A stretch of DNA of 9,462 nt, taken from assembly GCA_011525185.1 (NCBI GenBank), contig WTIQ01000067.1, forward strand, positions 1 to 9,462. Direction: 5' to 3'. Below are positions 6,207 to 9,462 of this stretch, piece by piece (position 1 is the first letter of the stretch; each line of letters starts with the position of its first letter). Under the pieces are notes generated by a model. That model made no database searches and had not been told where the DNA came from. It saw nothing but the letters and a program-made list of their open reading frames with translations. This DNA comes from Paracoccaceae bacterium (lineage in GTDB: Bacteria > Pseudomonadota > Alphaproteobacteria > Rhodobacterales > Rhodobacteraceae). The position numbers and the translations under genes were made by a program.

Positions 6207-7169
6207 ATGTCACGACCTAAGATCGCTCTGATTGGTGCCGGCCAAATTGGCGGAACCCTCGCACATTTAGCTGCAATCAAGGAACTCGGAGATGTCGTTC
6301 TCTTCGACATCGCAGAAGGGATACCCGAGGGTAAAGCCCTTGATATCGCCGAATCTGGCCCCTCAGAGGGCTTTGATGCGACGTTAAAAGGAACACAATC
6401 TTATGAAGATATCGCTGGGGCAGATGTCTGCATTGTAACGGCTGGCGTCCCACGCAAACCAGGCATGAGCCGGGATGATCTTTTGGGGATTAATCTCAAA
6501 GTGATGAAATCCGTTGGGGAGGGCATTCGCAACCATGCGCCCAACGCTTTTGTGATCTGTATCACCAATCCGCTCGATGCAATGGTCTGGGCCTTACGCG
6601 AGTTTTCAGGCCTTCCCCACAATAAGGTCTGCGGCATGGCAGGCGTTTTGGACAGCGCGCGCTTCCGGCATTTCCTCAGCACTGAGTTTAACGTATCTAT
6701 GAAAGACGTAACCGCCTTTGTCCTTGGCGGTCATGGCGATACAATGGTGCCACTGGCGCGCTATTCCACGGTTGCAGGTATCCCGCTGCCTGATTTGGTC
6801 TCAATGGGATGGACAACGCAGGAGAAGCTGGATGCAATCATTCAACGCACGCGCGACGGTGGGGCAGAAATTGTTGGCCTCTTGAAAACTGGCTCGGCGT
6901 TTTATGCCCCTGCCACCTCTGCCATCGAAATGGCAGAAGCCTATTTGAAAGATCAAAAGCGCCTCTTGCCCTGCGCTGCATATTGCAACGGCGAGTTCGG
7001 GCTAAAAGACATGTATGTTGGCGTACCTACAATCATTGGGAAAGACGGGATTGAACGTATCGCAGATATCAAACTCAACGGCGACGAACAGACGATGTTT
7101 GACAATTCTGTGAACGCTGTGAAGGGCTTGGTTGACGCCTGTAAGGCAATTGATCCAAGCCTTGGGTAA
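6207..7169 (+). CDS. mdh: NAD-dependent malate dehydrogenase (LDH-like type)
   Basis: This 320-residue protein oxidises malate to oxaloacetate with NAD+ in the TCA cycle. It is the LDH-like MDH form usual in alphaproteobacteria. Visible motifs are the dinucleotide fold GAGQIG (10-15), Asp34 at the end of the second strand (NAD specificity), and the mobile loop VPRKPGMSR with Arg83 (the residue that selects dicarboxylate over lactate) and Arg89. Asn121 lies in ITNPLD, Asp149 and Arg152 in VLDSARFR, and the catalytic His176 in GGHGDTMVP. GGAAG sits 6 nt before the ATG. The stop is followed 120 nt later by a strong terminator, so mdh is probably transcribed apart from sucCD in most transcripts. 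Confidence 0.98.
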   Translation: MSRPKIALIGAGQIGGTLAHLAAIKELGDVVLFDIAEGIPEGKALDIAESGPSEGFDATLKGTQSYEDIAGADVCIVTAGVPRKPGMSRDDLLGINLKVMKSVGEGIRNHAPNAFVICITNPLDAMVWALREFSGLPHNKVCGMAGVLDSARFRHFLSTEFNVSMKDVTAFVLGGHGDTMVPLARYSTVAGIPLPDLVSMGWTTQEKLDAIIQRTRDGGAEIVGLLKTGSAFYAPATSAIEMAEAYLKDQKRLLPCAAYCNGEFGLKDMYVGVPTIIGKDGIERIADIKLNGDEQTMFDNSVNAVKGLVDACKAIDPSLG

Positions 7170-7227
7170 TCAAACCAAGGTGCGTGACATTGCCAAGGTG
7201 CTGCATATTAGACAAATAAAACTGACC

Positions 7228-7246
7228 TAAAGCGTGTCACGCTCTA
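7228..7246. repeat. Odd palindrome in the mdh 3' region
   Basis: TAAAGCGTG (7228-7236), a central T, then CACGCTCTA (7238-7246) form 9-bp arms with one mismatch; the inner six pairs AGCGTG/CACGCT are perfect. With a one-base centre it cannot fold as a tight RNA hairpin without opening inner pairs, so it looks more like a DNA-binding site or a remnant of a dispersed element than a terminator. It occurs once in the window. Confidence 0.45.
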
Positions 7247-7288
7247 ACATATGCGAATGACCTGCTCTTAGCATAACTCGAGACACCG

Positions 7289-7322
7289 AAAACGCGCCTG
7301 TTGATTTTGGGCGCGTTTTTTT
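7289..7322 (+). terminator. Rho-independent terminator after mdh
   Basis: AAAACGCGCC (7289-7298) and GGCGCGTTTT (7310-7319) form a perfect 10-bp stem around an 11-nt loop, with a GC-rich core and a run of seven T at 7316-7322. It lies 120 nt after the mdh stop and well before the sucC operators, separating the two transcription units on the plus strand. Confidence 0.93.
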
Positions 7323-7388
7323 GTGCTAATTTTGTCAGAGAACAGCCTTAAGAGCGAGTCTCTACCATTACCCTAAAGCACAATGATT

Positions 7389-7429
7389 AATTTTGTGATC
7401 ACACAAATTTTTTTAGTGATCACAAAATT
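7389..7429. promoter_or_regulatory. Paired GTGATCAC operator upstream of sucC
   Basis: A perfect 14-bp inverted repeat, AATTTTGTGATCAC (7389-7402) and GTGATCACAAAATT (7416-7429), has a 13-bp AT-rich spacer. Each arm contains the palindrome GTGATCAC (7395-7402 and 7416-7423), with centres exactly 21 bp apart, identical to the pair upstream of sdhC. The proximal edge is 108 nt from the sucC ATG. The shared core and spacing indicate one regulator binding as two dimers on the same helix face and acting on both the sdh and suc operons. Confidence 0.78.
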
Positions 7430-7531
7430 GGAAAATATCTATATTATTGCATCAATTTGGCCGAAAGCGTTTTCTAATCAGTGCAAGGCTATCCTATGCT
7501 GACTACAAGTCAAAGCTGAACGGGAACTTTT

Positions 7532-8725
7532 ATGAATATCCACGAATACCAGGCGAAGGGATTGCTTCGCTCGTACGGTGCACCTGTGTCCGATGGACGC
7601 GTCGTACTCAAAGCCGAAGACGCGAAAACATCCGCAGGAGAGCTTGACGGCCCCCTCTGGGTTGTGAAGGCGCAAATTCATGCAGGTGGTCGTGGGAAAG
7701 GCACCTTTAAAGAGGCGGATGCGGGTGAAAAGGGCGGAGTGCGAATCGCACATTCAGCCAGCGATGCAGCCGATGAAGCTAAGAAAATGCTTGGCCGAAC
7801 GCTGGTCACCCATCAAACTGGACCAGCTGGAAAGCAAGTGAACAGGATTTATATCGAAGATGGCGCAGATATCGCCCGTGAGCTATATCTTGCCCTTTTG
7901 GTAGACCGTCAAACCAGCCGCATTTCGTTTGTCTGTTCGACGGAAGGCGGCATGGATATTGAAGAGGTCGCGGCCAAAACACCAGAACTGATCCTTTCTT
8001 TTGCAGTAGACCCCGCAACGGGGTATCAAGCCTATCACGGACGCCGCATTGCCTTTATGCTCGGCCTCCAAGGCAAGCAAATCAAACAATGCGTGGCCCT
8101 GATGGGTACGCTTTACCGCATGTTTGTTGAAAAAGACATGGAGATGCTCGAAATCAATCCGTTGATTGTGACGGAAAATGGCGAGCTGAAATGCCTTGAT
8201 GCGAAAATGGGATTTGATGGAAATGCGGTGTATCGCCATTCCGACATCGCCGAGCTGCGCGATACCACTGAAGAAGACCCCAAAGAGCTTGAAGCCTCCA
8301 AATACGATCTAAATTACATCGCGTTGGATGGTGAAATCGGCTGTATGGTGAACGGCGCGGGCCTCGCCATGGCAACGATGGACATTATCAAACTCTATGG
8401 TGCAGAACCCGCCAACTTTCTTGATGTGGGCGGCGGTGCGACCAAAGAGAAGGTGACCGAAGCCTTCAAAATTATCACCTCTGATCCCAACGTCAAAGGA
8501 ATACTTGTCAACATCTTCGGCGGAATAATGCGCTGTGATGTGATCGCCGAAGGCGTTGTCGCCGCGGTGAAAGAGGTCGGCCTCAAAGTACCACTGGTGG
8601 TGCGGCTCGAAGGCACAAATGTCGAAAAGGGCAAAGAGATTATCAATGGCTCTGGCCTCGACGTCATTGCAGCTGACAACCTCAAAGATGGGGCAGAAAA
8701 AATCGTTAAAGCGGTCAAAGGATAA
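7532..8725 (+). CDS. sucC: Succinyl-CoA synthetase (ADP/GDP-forming) beta subunit
   Basis: This 397-residue subunit works with SucD to convert succinyl-CoA to succinate with substrate-level phosphorylation. The N-terminal ATP-grasp domain starts MNIHEYQAKGLL and has KAQIHAGGRGKG (46-57). LEINPLIVTENGEL and LDAKMGFDGNA supply the expected Mg2+-binding Asn and Asp. The C-terminal ligase domain has GEIGCMVNGAGLAMATMD, FLDVGGGATKEKV and NIFGGIMRCDVIAEG (from about 327). Length matches alphaproteobacterial SucC and is slightly longer than E. coli's. The ATG at 7532 is fixed by the conserved N-terminus although the ribosome site (CGGGAAC) is weak. sucD follows after 4 nt. Paired GTGATCAC operators and a terminator upstream mark it as the start of its own operon. 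Confidence 0.98.
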   Translation: MNIHEYQAKGLLRSYGAPVSDGRVVLKAEDAKTSAGELDGPLWVVKAQIHAGGRGKGTFKEADAGEKGGVRIAHSASDAADEAKKMLGRTLVTHQTGPAGKQVNRIYIEDGADIARELYLALLVDRQTSRISFVCSTEGGMDIEEVAAKTPELILSFAVDPATGYQAYHGRRIAFMLGLQGKQIKQCVALMGTLYRMFVEKDMEMLEINPLIVTENGELKCLDAKMGFDGNAVYRHSDIAELRDTTEEDPKELEASKYDLNYIALDGEIGCMVNGAGLAMATMDIIKLYGAEPANFLDVGGGATKEKVTEAFKIITSDPNVKGILVNIFGGIMRCDVIAEGVVAAVKEVGLKVPLVVRLEGTNVEKGKEIINGSGLDVIAADNLKDGAEKIVKAVKG

Positions 8726-8729
8726 GATC

Positions 8730-9462
8730 ATGGCAGTCCTTGTAAACGAAAATACTAAAGTGATTTGTCAGGGCTTTACGGGCTCTCAGGGTACATTTCA
8801 CTCCGAACAAGCTATTGCCTATGGAACGCAAATGGTTGGCGGTGTCACGCCAGGTAAAGGGGGGCAACGGCATTTGGACTTGCCCGTGTTTAACTCCGTG
8901 CATGAGGCAAAAGAGATAACAGGCGCAAATGCCTCGGTGATTTACGTCCCCCCACCCTTTGCCGCCGATAGTATCCTTGAGGCCATTGACGCCAAGATGG
9001 AGCTGATCGTGGCAATTACCGAAGGTATTCCCGTGTTGGATATGATGCGGGTAAAGCGTGCATTGCTTGACAGCACGTCGATCCTTATTGGCCCCAATTG
9101 CCCTGGTGTTATCACGCCAGATGCCTGTAAAATTGGCATTATGCCGGGCCATATTCACAAACGTGGCTCGGTTGGCGTCGTCTCACGCTCTGGGACACTC
9201 ACCTATGAGGCAGTAAAACAGACAACGGATGTCGGCCTTGGTCAATCAACTTGCGTCGGGATTGGGGGCGATCCAATTAAAGGCACAGAACATATTGATG
9301 TGTTGGAATGGTTTCTTGCAGATGACGAGACACAATCCATCATCATGATCGGTGAAATCGGTGGCAGCGCCGAGGAAGAAGCCGCGCAATTCATCAAAGA
9401 TGAAGCAAAAAAGGGACGCAGCAAACCCGTCGCAGGCTTTATCGCGGGCCGGACCGCACCTC
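8730..9462 (+). CDS. sucD: Succinyl-CoA synthetase alpha subunit, 5' part (runs off window)
   Basis: The first 244 of about 290-300 residues are present. The protein starts MAVLVNENTKVICQGFTGSQG, the last part being the CoA-binding loop with GxxGxxG-like spacing (15-21). It continues with VGGVTPGKGG (about 36-45), ITEGIPVLDM, IGPNCPGVITP, VGVVSRSGTLTYE and the subunit-interface GEIGGSAEEEAA, whose Glu stabilises the phosphohistidine loop. The frame stays open to the window end in AGFIAGRTAP, a few residues before the expected catalytic phosphohistidine motif GHAGAI, which is therefore outside the window and cannot be checked. It starts 4 nt after the sucC stop, with AGGA inside the last sucC codons 7 nt before the ATG, so translation is probably coupled. 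Confidence 0.97.
   Translation, partial: MAVLVNENTKVICQGFTGSQGTFHSEQAIAYGTQMVGGVTPGKGGQRHLDLPVFNSVHEAKEITGANASVIYVPPPFAADSILEAIDAKMELIVAITEGIPVLDMMRVKRALLDSTSILIGPNCPGVITPDACKIGIMPGHIHKRGSVGVVSRSGTLTYEAVKQTTDVGLGQSTCVGIGGDPIKGTEHIDVLEWFLADDETQSIIMIGEIGGSAEEEAAQFIKDEAKKGRSKPVAGFIAGRTAP

Larger units (their letters stand above)
7170..7531. other. 362-nt intergenic region between mdh and sucC
   Basis: No convincing gene is present in either strand. In order it contains an AGCGTG/CACGCT odd palindrome (7228-7246), a strong intrinsic terminator for mdh (7289-7322), an AT-rich stretch with the paired GTGATCAC operator (7389-7429), and the sucC promoter/leader (7430-7531). The region from 7424 to 7450 is very AT-rich; TATATT at 7440-7445 could be a -10 element, in which case the distal-strand operator would overlap the -35. 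TTGCAT (7447-7452) is an alternative -35 without a good -10. I cannot choose between them. Confidence 0.6.

Noticed and set aside
7389..7429. CRP or FNR site
   Set aside because: TGTGATCACA resembles CRP half-sites brought together, but the CRP consensus needs six bases between TGTGA and TCACA, and FNR needs TTGAT-N4-ATCAA. Neither spacing is present.
7447..7647. Small plus-strand ORF upstream of and overlapping sucC
   Set aside because: It overlaps the sucC coding region out of frame, begins in the promoter region, has no ribosome site and no recognisable family features.
8715..9158. Minus-strand ORF of 147 residues opposite sucD
   Set aside because: It is an antisense shadow of the clearly coding sucD frame and shows no family motifs.
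1..9462. CRISPR array, tRNA, insertion sequence or phage remnant
   Set aside because: No regularly spaced repeats, tRNA-like cloverleaf segments, transposase-like proteins or terminal inverted repeats were seen on reading through the window.

Overview
The window is a block of central carbon metabolism from an alphaproteobacterium, most likely a Rhodobacterales (roseobacter-type) species. Three things point there: the protein sequences, the succinate dehydrogenase subunits placed beside ethylmalonyl-CoA-pathway genes, and the mdh-sucC-sucD order. Base composition looks moderate (about half GC), low for the order. I saw no phage, transposon, CRISPR array, tRNA or rRNA. All genes look intact except two cut by the window edges: sdhA on the left and sucD on the right.

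Layout. On the minus strand, positions 1-1639 hold sdhA (partial), sdhD and sdhC of succinate dehydrogenase, read in the order C-D-A. Upstream of them, also on the minus strand, positions 1793-5176 hold a tightly packed five-gene unit, read from right to left: a malyl-CoA thioesterase/lyase-type CoA ester lyase (mcl2-like), an NnrU-family membrane protein, a small DUF1737 protein, a mesaconyl-CoA hydratase (mch-like, MaoC fold), and an exported DUF4344 protein with a zinc-peptidase HELEH motif. A TauE/SafE-type permease (5279-6058, minus) follows. Then, divergently on the plus strand, come mdh (6207-7169) with its own strong terminator, and sucC-sucD (7532 to the window end).

Together the genes encode three successive TCA steps (succinyl-CoA synthetase, succinate dehydrogenase, malate dehydrogenase; fumarase is not here). 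They also encode two steps of the ethylmalonyl-CoA/acetyl-CoA assimilation route that delivers C4 units into that cycle.

The most notable non-coding signal is a pair of GTGATCAC palindromes, exactly 21 bp apart centre to centre, upstream of sdhC (1766-1798). It recurs with the same 21-bp spacing upstream of sucC (7389-7429). This looks like a shared two-site operator coordinating the sdh and suc operons. The mdh/permease divergent region and the mcl2 upstream region lack it. I found no wholly new biological system. The paired operator and the conserved but uncharacterised DUF4344, DUF1737 and NnrU genes are the parts worth following up.
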